Source: an uncultured Alphaproteobacteria bacterium
GTDB taxonomy: Bacteria > Pseudomonadota > Alphaproteobacteria > Caulobacterales > Caulobacteraceae
Direction of reading: 5' to 3'
DNA length: 38,261 nt
Assembly (NCBI GenBank): GCA_903860975.1
Contig: CAIOSI010000046.1
Location: forward strand, 1 to 38,261
Below, piece by piece: positions 1 through 7,210 of this stretch. Both the position numbers and the translations under genes were made by a program. Under the pieces are notes generated by a model. The model did no database searches and was not told the origin of the DNA. It saw only the letters and a list, made by a program, of their open reading frames with translations. Position 1 is the stretch's first letter. Every line of letters begins with the position of its first letter.

Positions 1-270
1 GCGCAGATCACGGCCCTGAACACTTCGATCGCGAACGTTTCGAGCGCGCTTGGCAAGCTCGGTACGGGTAGCAAGGCGATGGCAAATCAACAGACGTTCA
101 TCACCAACCTGCAGAACACGATCAACGCAGGCATTGGTAACATGGTGGACGCCGATCTGGCGAAGGAAAGCGCGAATCTCCAGGCGCTGCAGACCAAGCA
201 GCAACTGGGTATTGAGGCGCTCTCGATCGCCAACCAGTCGTCTTCAGTCCTCCTGGGTCTCTTCAAGTAA
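1..270 (+). CDS. Flagellin, C-terminal fragment (5' end outside window)
   Basis: The first base opens an uninterrupted frame of 89 codons ending in TAA at 268-270. The last residues follow the flagellin C-terminal (D0) pattern: VDADLAKESANLQALQTKQQ, then an ALSIANQ helix and a terminal LLGLFK. The same pattern closes the complete flagellin that ends at 1658 (VDADLAKESAHLQALQVQQQ, ALSIANQ, ILSLFK), so the two are tandem paralogues. In the filament this helix packs in the core and carries the export and assembly contacts. An intrinsic terminator lies directly downstream. Only the C-terminal third is visible, so the full length and the start cannot be judged. Confidence 0.93.
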   Translation, partial: AQITALNTSIANVSSALGKLGTGSKAMANQQTFITNLQNTINAGIGNMVDADLAKESANLQALQTKQQLGIEALSIANQSSSVLLGLFK

Positions 271-280
271 GCCAATCCGT

Positions 281-317
281 GGCGGCGGAGGGGAATACCC
301 TTCCGCCGTCCGTTTTT
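281..317 (+). terminator. Intrinsic terminator after first flagellin
   Basis: An 11-bp stem (283-293 pairing with 298-308, including one G-T pair) closes on the four-base loop AATA. It is followed by a run of five T at 313-317. It sits 12 bases after the flagellin stop codon, the expected place for a rho-independent terminator of a highly expressed gene. Confidence 0.88.
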
Positions 318-359
318 CTCGATGGAGCGTAGGCGTCGCAAGCGACTACGAGAGCTGAA

Positions 360-653
360 ATGGATAGCAAGGTTGCGAGCGTCGCAGCCGCCCCGGATCC
401 TGCATTTGGTCAAAATCCAGCGCTTGCGCGCCCGACTTCTGTCGGTGGAGCCGAAACACCGGCAGGCCAAACATCGGATTCTGCGGACCTGCGACTGGTC
501 ATAGAAGAAGATAAGGGCGCCAAATCCTACGTCTATAAAACCGTCAATTGGTTGACCGGTGAAGTGGTCCAGCAGTTGCCGCGAGAGCAGATCCTAAAGC
601 TCCGCGAACAGCTTGATTACCAAGCCGGCGATGTCGTTCGAACCAAGGCCTGA
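360..653 (+). CDS. flaG: FlaG family flagellar protein
   Basis: A 97-residue protein. The first ~45 residues are low-complexity and rich in Ala and Pro. The C-terminal half matches the FlaG family: a strand around residues 53-62, then a TGEVVQQLPREQIL segment and a short helix (KLREQL), like the TGEVIRQIPPEE core of other FlaG proteins. FlaG proteins influence filament length and are usually encoded beside flagellin or hook-cap genes; their biochemical role is unclear. The gene lies between two flagellin genes. The ATG at 360 follows an AGAGCTGAA stretch that can serve as a modest ribosome binding site. No promoter was recognised; it starts only about 40 bases after the preceding terminator. 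Confidence 0.78.
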   Translation: MDSKVASVAAAPDPAFGQNPALARPTSVGGAETPAGQTSDSADLRLVIEEDKGAKSYVYKTVNWLTGEVVQQLPREQILKLREQLDYQAGDVVRTKA

Positions 654-691
654 TTTCTCAAGGCTCCGTCCATAACGGGAGCGCGAATTGA

Positions 692-794
692 GACTCTAAC
701 ACCGCCCCGGCTTGCCGGAGGTGGCGATCGGCGTTGGCGTTAACCATCTGCTCACCACGATTCCTTAGGTTGACCTCGAACACGCCCCCGACTC
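692..794 (+). promoter_or_regulatory. Candidate cell-cycle control region: CtrA half site plus three GANTC sites
   Basis: The exact octamer TTAACCAT, described as a CtrA half site in Caulobacter, lies at 740-747, about 85 bases before the flagellin start. Three GANTC motifs, the CcrM methyltransferase target, lie at 692-696 (GACTC), 759-763 (GATTC) and 790-794 (GACTC). I found no sigma-54 element with correct spacing. Regulation by CtrA or by methylation is inferred from motif identity only. Confidence 0.45.
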
Positions 795-830
795 GCGTTC
801 AGCGCATTCGGGGCTCGAGGAGATCGCCCG

Positions 831-1658
831 ATGGGACTTAGCGTCCATACGAACAACGCTGCGCTCTTGGCGCTGCAAAACCTGAACCACACGAGCACCC
901 AGCTCCAGGACGTGCAGAACCGGATCAGCACCGGTCTGGCGGTTAATAACGCCAAGGATAACGCCGCTGTCTGGGCCATCGCCCAGGGGCAGAGGGCGGA
1001 CATCGGCTCGCTCGGCGCGGTGAAGTCGAGCCTGGACCGAGCGACATCCATCGCCGACGTCGCAGCTTCAGCCGGGCAGTCAATCTCTGACCTTCTGATC
1101 CAGATGAAGGCCAACGTTGTGGCGGCGATGGATCCGTCCATAGATACCGCTTCGAGGGGCGCGCTCGATGCCGCCTTCAAGTCTGAGCTCACGCAGATTA
1201 CCCAAATCGTCGCGAACGCCAATTTCGATGGCGCCAATATGCTGAACGGCAGCGTCGCTCAAATCGGGTTCATCGCGAACGCCAACGCGTCCTCTACGAT
1301 CACCTTGAGCAGCCAAAATCTGAGCCTTGGCGGGGCGATCATAACGATCCCCTCGACGGCGTCGCTGAGTTCGGTTGCGCTCTCCACCGCCGTGCTAACT
1401 CAGCTGACGTCCTCGATTTCGAACACCAACCAAGCGTTAGGAAATCTGGGGTCGCAGGCCAAGGCGATTTCAAACCACAACACCTTTGTGCAGAAGTTGG
1501 CAGATCAGCTAACGAGCGGGGTTGGAAATCTTGTTGATGCTGACCTTGCGAAGGAAAGCGCCCACCTTCAGGCCTTGCAGGTGCAGCAGCAACTCGGGAC
1601 CCAGGCGTTGTCCATCGCCAACCAGGCGCCTCAAGTGATTTTGTCGCTGTTCAAATAA
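831..1658 (+). CDS. Flagellin, complete
   Basis: A 275-residue flagellin that builds the filament outside the cell. The N-terminal D0/D1 region shows NNAALLALQNLN, the NRISTGLAVNNAKDNAA segment typical of flagellin N-domains, and SLDRATSIADVA (about residues 65-76). The C-terminal domain ends VDADLAKESAHLQALQVQQQ, ALSIANQ and LSLFK. The central domain is short, as in alphaproteobacterial flagellins of about 275 residues. The ATG at 831 is preceded by a strong GAGGAG site at 817-822. A perfect-stem terminator follows. It is a paralogue of the truncated flagellin at the window start; in Caulobacter several flagellin subunits are placed at different positions along one filament, so this copy may have a specialised position. 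Assignment to a specific flj gene is not possible from the sequence. Confidence 0.95.
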   Translation: MGLSVHTNNAALLALQNLNHTSTQLQDVQNRISTGLAVNNAKDNAAVWAIAQGQRADIGSLGAVKSSLDRATSIADVAASAGQSISDLLIQMKANVVAAMDPSIDTASRGALDAAFKSELTQITQIVANANFDGANMLNGSVAQIGFIANANASSTITLSSQNLSLGGAIITIPSTASLSSVALSTAVLTQLTSSISNTNQALGNLGSQAKAISNHNTFVQKLADQLTSGVGNLVDADLAKESAHLQALQVQQQLGTQALSIANQAPQVILSLFK

Positions 1659-1683
1659 CGGGTTCTGTCGCGGTGTGAATCGG

Positions 1684-1715
1684 GGTCCGGACAGTGCTGC
1701 TGTCCGGACCTTTTT
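1684..1715 (+). terminator. Intrinsic terminator after second flagellin
   Basis: A perfect 11-bp inverted repeat (1684-1694 with 1700-1710, arm GGTCCGGACAG) has a five-base loop and is followed immediately by TTTTT at 1711-1715. It lies 25 bases beyond the flagellin stop codon. Confidence 0.93.
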
Positions 1716-1770
1716 GCTGCGTAAATCAGCCGTCTTGATATCGCGGTTTTTGAATATTTTCCGGGGCGCC

Positions 1771-1784
1771 TTAACAAACCTTAA
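1771..1784. promoter_or_regulatory. TTAA-N6-TTAA element before flaEY-like gene
   Basis: CTTAA and TTAAG arms face each other around six bases, with TTAA at 1771-1774 and 1781-1784, 54 bases before the chosen ATG at 1838. The Caulobacter CtrA consensus is TTAA-N7-TTAA(C), so this is one base short of the canonical spacing. It may be a degenerate CtrA site or chance. Confidence 0.3.
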
Positions 1785-1837
1785 GCCGTTCGGGCCTGAT
1801 AGTTCGAATGCGGAGTTTCGTCCGCCGAAGGTCGACC

Positions 1838-4687
1838 ATGCAGATCGGAACCGATCAGAGCTATGTGCTGGGGCTGTTCAACACATCCAGCAGCGATAGC
1901 AATGGCATTGTCAGTATGGACCTCTCGAGCCTGAATGCGCCGATCTCGACGGCAAGCAGCGCTTCGGGTTCCAACCACCCCGTGGCGCCGACGCCCCCTT
2001 GGAACACCACCGAGACGCCGGTACAGGCTTCCGCCAAAGTTCAGTCGGCCTTAGCGGGGCAGTCCTTTATCAATGAAAATGCCGCAAAGCTTAATTTTCC
2101 AGGCGCATCAACGGATTACAAGAAACTCTTTGCGCTTTATCAAGGTCTCTCTAGCTTAATGGACCTCGCCAATACGGCCGCAGGTCCCAACTCGCCACAG
2201 TATAAGGCCCAGCTGGCGCAAGCCTTCGCTAGCGGCATGCAGGAGGTCTCGAAGTATCTCGCGACCAGTACGTTCAGCAAGTTGCGGCTGACGGAAGGTG
2301 TATCGACGACAGCTGATACCGCTCAGCTGAAAATTGCCAAGCCTGCGGCGACCTATATCACGCCGCCGCTGACAAACTCGCCGACCGCGGACGTCGCGGC
2401 CTTCGACGGGGCCGCGCAGTTCAGCATTGCGGTGACCTTGAACAACGTTACGAAGAACATCCCGATCGACCTAGCCAATCTGGGTACGCAACCGCGCAGC
2501 ATTGGGGCTGTTGTGGACTACATCAATGCCCAGCTGTCGGCGGCGGGTGTTGAGACCCGGTTTGCCACGAGCCGTATTCCCGGGCAGCCCCAGATCATCA
2601 CCTCTGGCGGAACAACGGTGAACTTGCCCCCGACTTCCGACCAATGGGCATTGAAAGTCAATGTTGGCACCAGCGAGACGGTAAGTTTCTCCGCACCGCA
2701 GACCGCCGGAGCGGTCTATGTTGGCCAGACGGTCGGAAACCCGAATTCAGCCGCTGATCCAAAGATTGTCGCCGACGCCCGATCCCAGCTCCTGAAATTC
2801 CAGACTGACACAACAAACGTGAGCGCTCCGCCGCAGATTTCCAGCCAGCCAAATTTTGTGGCCAGTCGTGTGTTTGCTGAAAACCTCGACACCGGTGTTG
2901 GCACAATTCACGCCATGCAGACGGCCGCAGATGGCTCGGTCTACATGCTGGCTGACGTCACCCGCTCTGTTGAAGGTCAAGCGGTCCAGGGAACCCAGGA
3001 CGTCGCTTTGATGAAGTACGATTCTGCGGGACAATTGATTTACACCCGCACGCTGGGCGCGTCTGACAGTGCCTCGGGTCTTGGGCTGGCCGTGTCGTCA
3101 ACGGGGCAGGTGGCGGTTGTCGGCCAGGTCACCGGTACGCTGAACGGTGCCACCAACGGCGCGTTGAATTCCAACGCAAACGGCACCTCAGATCAGACGG
3201 ACAGCTTCACAACCCTCTACGATAAGTCTGGCAACGAGGTTTGGACCGATCGCCGTGGTTCGACGCTGCAGGATCAGGCCAGCCAGGTCGCTTTCAGCGG
3301 CGATGGCGCCACGGTTTATGTTGCAGGGCAAGCGCAGGGCCAGATGCCGGGGAGTTCGGTCCCGCCAGCCGGAGGTTATGACGGCTATATTGCGGCCTTC
3401 AAGACGTCGGCTACCGGAGGCCCTCAGGCGACCTTCACGCAATCCTTCGGCACGGCGGGCCAGGATACGCCCAAGGGCATGGTCATTGATGGTAATCAGC
3501 TGATTACCGCCAGCGTCGAGAGTGGTCACGCCGTCCTGCGCAACTATGATATTTCTTCTGGCCAGCCGGTGCTGTCGTCAACGCGCGATCTTGGCGATTT
3601 GCAGGGGGGAAACCTCACGGGGCTGGCGCTAAACGCTGGCCAACTCGTGGTCTCGGGCACCACCGCGAACGGAGCCCTTGCCGCCGGAACAATCACACGC
3701 GCAGCATCGGGGGGTACCGATGCCTTCGCCGCGCAGATCGCTGAGAACCTGTCCCCAAGCGCCGGCGACGCCATTGCTTACTATGGGGGCTCTGGAAACG
3801 ACAAGGCGACCGCCCTTTCGGTTTCCAACGGCCAGGTCTGGATCGCCGGACAGGCCGGTACGGATCTCCCGGGACAGCCTGCGGTTGGAACCCAGGATGG
3901 TTTCTTGGCCCAGCTGAATATCAGCGCTGGCACGATCGTGAATTCGGATCGATTTACCGGCAAGGACGGTATGGCCGCACCGACTGCGATCGCCGTCGAT
4001 ACCAGTGGGTCTAGCTTCCTTGATCGCCTCGGACTGCCCAAGGGTACCCTTGGGGGCGACACGTCGCTGCAGCTGAGTTCGCACAGCACGCTGCGTGCGG
4101 GTGAACAATTTACGGTCGGTCCGGCCCACGGGTCGCAGGCGACCATAACGATTGATCCCGGCGAAACGCTTTCGACATTGGCGACGAAAATTCAGCGTGC
4201 CAGTGGCTCGAATTTGACCGCAACGGTTACCAACACGATGACGCAGCAGCAGCTCATCCTGACGCCAACCTACGGGTCTTCAATGATCCAGCTGAGCAGT
4301 GGGCCCAAGGGGAAGAACGCTTTGGCGACACTCGGCCTTCCGGAGGGCCTCCTGTCCCAGACGATCACTTTGGGCGGCAAGACCAGTGCAGCGGACGGCG
4401 GCACCAAGATCTACGGCCTCGGTCTCGCCACCACTGTGAACATCGACAACGCAGCCCAAATCAGCCACGCCAAGTCCGTGGTCAACTCTGCTTTGGGCGT
4501 CATCCGCACGGCTTATCAGGATCTGGTCACCGCCGCCTCGCCACCGACCCCGGCTCAAGCCGCCGCCGCGGCCGGCAAGACCAAAGCTGTCCCGCAATAT
4601 CTGACCGATGAACTGGCCAATTTGAATGCCGGTCTTGCACGCCTGACAGGCGGAAGCTCTGGCTCGACGACATCTTTGCTGGCCTGA
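1838..4687 (+). CDS. flaEY: FlaEY-like flagellar protein with beta-propeller and hook-associated-type C-terminus
   Basis: A 949-residue protein. An in-frame ATG exists 30 bases upstream at 1808, but 1838 has an AAGG site seven bases before it and gives the N-terminus MQIGTDQSYVLGLFN, so I prefer it. Residues ~1-300 are mixed helix and strand. Residues ~320-700 contain repeated strands of the type VYMLADV, LMKYDSAGQLIYTRTLG, VAVVGQVTG and VYVAGQAQG, which resemble SBBP-type beta-propeller repeats. The C-terminus (~715-870) resembles flagellar hook-associated proteins (FLDRLGLP, DPGETLSTLATKIQRASGS, ATLGLPEG), then an Ala-rich helical tail. There is no signal peptide, as expected for export by the flagellar apparatus. 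Position after flagellin and flaG and the size fit the FlaEY protein of Caulobacter, which affects flagellin synthesis and filament assembly. The flaEY name is inferred from recall of that family, not from an alignment. Confidence 0.68.
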   Translation: MQIGTDQSYVLGLFNTSSSDSNGIVSMDLSSLNAPISTASSASGSNHPVAPTPPWNTTETPVQASAKVQSALAGQSFINENAAKLNFPGASTDYKKLFALYQGLSSLMDLANTAAGPNSPQYKAQLAQAFASGMQEVSKYLATSTFSKLRLTEGVSTTADTAQLKIAKPAATYITPPLTNSPTADVAAFDGAAQFSIAVTLNNVTKNIPIDLANLGTQPRSIGAVVDYINAQLSAAGVETRFATSRIPGQPQIITSGGTTVNLPPTSDQWALKVNVGTSETVSFSAPQTAGAVYVGQTVGNPNSAADPKIVADARSQLLKFQTDTTNVSAPPQISSQPNFVASRVFAENLDTGVGTIHAMQTAADGSVYMLADVTRSVEGQAVQGTQDVALMKYDSAGQLIYTRTLGASDSASGLGLAVSSTGQVAVVGQVTGTLNGATNGALNSNANGTSDQTDSFTTLYDKSGNEVWTDRRGSTLQDQASQVAFSGDGATVYVAGQAQGQMPGSSVPPAGGYDGYIAAFKTSATGGPQATFTQSFGTAGQDTPKGMVIDGNQLITASVESGHAVLRNYDISSGQPVLSSTRDLGDLQGGNLTGLALNAGQLVVSGTTANGALAAGTITRAASGGTDAFAAQIAENLSPSAGDAIAYYGGSGNDKATALSVSNGQVWIAGQAGTDLPGQPAVGTQDGFLAQLNISAGTIVNSDRFTGKDGMAAPTAIAVDTSGSSFLDRLGLPKGTLGGDTSLQLSSHSTLRAGEQFTVGPAHGSQATITIDPGETLSTLATKIQRASGSNLTATVTNTMTQQQLILTPTYGSSMIQLSSGPKGKNALATLGLPEGLLSQTITLGGKTSAADGGTKIYGLGLATTVNIDNAAQISHAKSVVNSALGVIRTAYQDLVTAASPPTPAQAAAAAGKTKAVPQYLTDELANLNAGLARLTGGSSGSTTSLLA

Positions 4688-4763
4688 CGCCCTTGATGGA
4701 TCTTGGTCGGGCCTCAAACGCGGCAATACTTGAAACCGGCTCCGCCGGGGTCTAGCGAGAGCT

Positions 4764-5447
4764 ATGGATGTCTTAGGCGATCGCAGGACGGTGCTGGCTT
4801 TGGCCGGCGCCGCCGTGGCGCTGCTGGCAGGCCTCGCCTTGGCTGGGGTTTTGATCGCGCAGCATCGCGGCGAGCGCGTCCTGGCGCCTCCCGCATCGCG
4901 CGCCGGCCTGGTGATTCAGTCCAGCGAAGTGCCTGACGGACGTATGGATCCTGCGCGGGCGCTTCGATGCTTTGTCGCGGGGCAATTTGTGGGCGAGCTA
5001 ACCCTGGCGGCGTGCGCAAAGCGAAACGGGGTCGCCACGGACGCACTCGACGTCGGCCTGGACCCGACTGGCGCGCTCGCCGCCGCGGATCAGGCCGGCG
5101 CGATAATTACACCCCTGCCGCCCACGGAGGCGAAGACGGAAGACGCCGGTGCGGAGTCAAACGCCACGTCTGTGACCGCAGCGCCGACGATTGTCGCTGG
5201 GGCACCTGGCGCGTGCTGGCGCTATTCTGAGGGCCAGTGGCGAAAGCTTCCCAATGACCTTGCCCTATCGGCCTGCGTCCAGGCGCTGTTTGCTAGACGT
5301 TGCGACAGATCCGACGAGGCGGTCTATGGACGATGGGCGCAGCAGACCCTGCGGCTCGTTGCGGGGCGCATCGAACTCTCATCCGACAGCCGAGCCTTTC
5401 GCCCGCTTATGGATCAGCCAGGTTGTCCGGCCCCGCCGCCCGGCTAA
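4764..5447 (+). CDS. Membrane-anchored protein with repeated cysteine motif, function unknown
   Basis: A 227-residue protein with a single N-terminal hydrophobic helix (about residues 9-31) that anchors it in the inner membrane, leaving the rest probably periplasmic. I do not recognise a named domain. Two short related segments are visible: C69-x3-GQ-x9-C84, and C151-x5-GQ-x12-C171, separated by an acidic, Pro/Ala/Thr-rich linker (about 116-145). The second segment continues to a YG at 188-189 followed by alternating hydrophobic residues (LRLVAGRIELS). The same C..C..YG..LxL order occurs in the neighbouring lipoprotein at 5487, suggesting related domains. The ATG at 4764 follows a CGAGAG stretch. 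The gene is 76 bases after the flaEY-like gene, but no flagellar role can be claimed. Confidence 0.72.
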   Translation: MDVLGDRRTVLALAGAAVALLAGLALAGVLIAQHRGERVLAPPASRAGLVIQSSEVPDGRMDPARALRCFVAGQFVGELTLAACAKRNGVATDALDVGLDPTGALAAADQAGAIITPLPPTEAKTEDAGAESNATSVTAAPTIVAGAPGACWRYSEGQWRKLPNDLALSACVQALFARRCDRSDEAVYGRWAQQTLRLVAGRIELSSDSRAFRPLMDQPGCPAPPPG

Positions 5448-5486
5448 CGGCTCGCATATCTGGTTTGAATTGTATAAGATTTGGCC

Positions 5487-5867
5487 ATGCAACGCCTCGT
5501 CCTGATCGTTATCGCCGCCACCTCTGCTTTGGCGCTATCAGGTTGCGCCAAACGAACGGAGCCGCCGGGGGATGCTGGAATTTGCTATAGTGTCGTGCCC
5601 CAAAAAGGTGGAAATCTAAAGTATTTCAAGCTCGTAAACGCGCCGAATTTGGAAACCTGCGCCGCCAATTTGGAGGCCATGCGGATCAAGTTCCTGCGGA
5701 TGGGCGGGACTCAGCAGAATATCTACGGTGCCTACCAGTCTAACTTCCTTTTCCTCGAGGCAGACGGCGTGAAGACCTCCACAAGCCTTGAAGGATCGCG
5801 CTACCTTGCGCTGGTGCGCACAGGCGATGGACGCTTGGCGCTTCCGGGTGCGATGCCGACGCAATAG
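5487..5867 (+). CDS. Small putative lipoprotein, function unknown
   Basis: A 126-residue protein. The first 20 residues form a lipoprotein signal peptide ending in the lipobox ALSGC, so Cys20 is the expected lipidation site. An upstream in-frame TTG at 5481 would add only two residues; ATG at 5487 is preferred. The mature part has two further cysteines, C33 and C58, which could form a disulfide in the periplasm, and an IYGAYQSNFLFLEADG stretch near residues 79-94. This C..C..YG..LFL arrangement parallels residues 151-206 of the preceding gene product. It lies 39 bases after that gene with the same orientation, so co-transcription is plausible. No catalytic residues or known family were recognised. 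Confidence 0.72.
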   Translation: MQRLVLIVIAATSALALSGCAKRTEPPGDAGICYSVVPQKGGNLKYFKLVNAPNLETCAANLEAMRIKFLRMGGTQQNIYGAYQSNFLFLEADGVKTSTSLEGSRYLALVRTGDGRLALPGAMPTQ

Positions 5868-5905
5868 GCTGCAGCGAATGCTTGTGGACGGTTCCGAGAA
5901 AACGT

Positions 5906-5920
5906 GAACGAAAAGTGAAC
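5906..5920 (-). promoter_or_regulatory. LexA (SOS) box upstream of ssb
   Basis: GAAC at 5906-5909 and GAAC at 5917-5920 are separated by exactly seven bases. GAAC-N7-GAAC (GTTC-N7-GTTC on the other strand) is the established LexA operator of alphaproteobacteria. It ends eight bases before a putative -35 element, so bound LexA would block ssb transcription until DNA damage relieves it. Confidence 0.78.
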
Positions 5921-5927
5921 TTCGTCC

Positions 5928-5955
5928 TTGCCGAGCTCGCGGCAGCTCGCTAGCG
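5928..5955 (+). promoter_or_regulatory. Putative housekeeping promoter of ssb
   Basis: TTGCCGA (5928-5934) and GCTAGCG (5949-5955) are 14 bases apart. This resembles the Caulobacter sigma-73 consensus TTGaCgS-N10-14-GCTANAWC. It is placed between the LexA box and the ssb start at 6016. Confidence 0.5.
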
Positions 5956-6015
5956 TGGCAAATAATTCTTGGAATGGGGCCGCGGCCCAGGAACACGGAA
6001 GCTCAGGACAACGAC

Positions 6016-6492
6016 ATGGCTGGCAGCGTCAACAAGGTCATTTTGGTGGGTAACCTCGGGGCCGATCCCGAAATCCGCTCACTCACATCGGGCGATCGCG
6101 TGGCGAACTTGCGGATCGCGACGTCTGAATCCTGGCGAGATCGCAGCTCAGGCGAGCGGAAGGAAAAGACCGAGTGGCATCGGGTCGTGGTTTTCAACGA
6201 GAATATCGTGAAGGTCTGCGAACAATACCTACGCAAAGGCGCGAAGGTTTATATCGAAGGCGCGATCCAGACCCGCAAATGGACCGACCAATCCGGCGCA
6301 GAGAAGTACTCCACCGAGATCGTACTCCAGAAATTCCGAGGCGAGCTGACCATGCTCGATGGTCGCGGGGAGAACGCCGAGGCCGGTGAAAATGGGGGCT
6401 ACAACGGCGGTTTCTCGTCGGGGCCGCGGGCCCAGAGCTCCGCGCCTCGCGAGGACTTCTCCGCCGATCTGGACGACGAAATTCCGTTTTAG
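6016..6492 (+). CDS. ssb: Single-stranded DNA-binding protein
   Basis: A 158-residue SSB that coats single-stranded DNA during replication, repair and recombination. The OB fold spans about residues 1-115 with the family signatures [20 protein letters not shown], a TEWHRVVVF strand (52-60) and [19 protein letters not shown] (71-89). A Gly/Ser-rich linker follows, and the protein ends in the acidic tip DDEIPF that recruits partner proteins. An in-frame ATG at 5974 would add 14 unrelated residues; the ATG at 6016 gives the conserved SSB N-terminus. An exact LexA box upstream suggests SOS induction. It converges with the DUF3617 gene, leaving only eight bases between the stops. Confidence 0.97.
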   Translation: MAGSVNKVILVGNLGADPEIRSLTSGDRVANLRIATSESWRDRSSGERKEKTEWHRVVVFNENIVKVCEQYLRKGAKVYIEGAIQTRKWTDQSGAEKYSTEIVLQKFRGELTMLDGRGENAEAGENGGYNGGFSSGPRAQSSAPREDFSADLDDEIPF

Positions 6493-6500
6493 GTGCGCCG

Positions 6501-6947
6501 TCAGCCCGCGGGCGCTACGGGGTCGGGGCACGTGTCGCCGAGGCGTTTTGCGTCGGTCGAGGCGTGAACAGGGATGTTCAGTCCTCCGACGGCCAAAGCA
6601 ACGCGCGCGTCAATATGCATCGTATCGCTGGTGTAGACGCCTTCGCCTGAAATCGGGACTGGCGCACCGTCCTTTGTGGCGCAGGAGCCCTGCAGTTTGA
6701 TTTGCCCGCCGCCGATCTCCTTGGTCGGATAGGTGCAGGTGTAGATGTGGTTGATCTTGCCTTCCATGAAACCTTCTACGTCGGCAGGTTTGATGCAGCG
6801 ACGCTCGGTTTTTTGCGTGGGGAAGGGCGAGGTGACCTTGCTGGTGGTCTCCCAATATCCGGGAGCGATCGCCTTTTGCGCCGAGGCCGCTCCGACAAAT
6901 GCCAAACTGAGGAGCGGGGCGGCAAGCCATGAGGTTGGTCGGTTCAT
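6501..6947 (-). CDS. Periplasmic DUF3617 family protein
   Basis: A 148-residue exported protein. The start at 6947 (MNRPTSWLAAPLLSLAF) gives a signal peptide cleaved near ASA-Q; a longer frame to 7025 only adds 26 implausible residues. The mature protein begins GYWETTSKV and shows the DUF3617 layout: a strand-rich domain with ERRCIKPADVEGFM, a second cysteine in YTCTYP, a third in GSCATKDG, then alternating strands (YTSDTMHIDARVAL). DUF3617 proteins are widespread small periplasmic proteins of unknown function. The gene reads away from gyrA and has no obvious partner. No strong ribosome binding site is seen. Confidence 0.8.
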   Translation of the reverse strand: MNRPTSWLAAPLLSLAFVGAASAQKAIAPGYWETTSKVTSPFPTQKTERRCIKPADVEGFMEGKINHIYTCTYPTKEIGGGQIKLQGSCATKDGAPVPISGEGVYTSDTMHIDARVALAVGGLNIPVHASTDAKRLGDTCPDPVAPAG

Positions 6948-7210
6948 TTTTGGACTTAGAACATGGGATTGCGGCGGAGTTTGGGGCGGTTCACCCAAAC
7001 CTGAAAGCGTCTTGATCGCAACCATGTTGGCCCAATTGGACAGCGGTCGCGGCCCATCTTGATGCGTATCTGTAGGATTTGGCGATCAAGGTCGCCTTTA
7101 TGGAGGGGGTGCATGGCCGTGCCCGCGCTCGAAAGTTGGCGTCCGGCGCTTGGCAATGCTATTCATGGGCTGCGCACAAGCAGTCCGATTCCAACGGCTA
7201 AATTCCTCCC

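Noticed and set aside
722..738. Possible sigma-54 promoter (GG at 723-724, GC at 737-738) before the flagellin
   Set aside because: Spacing between GG and GC is 12 instead of the strict 10 bases.
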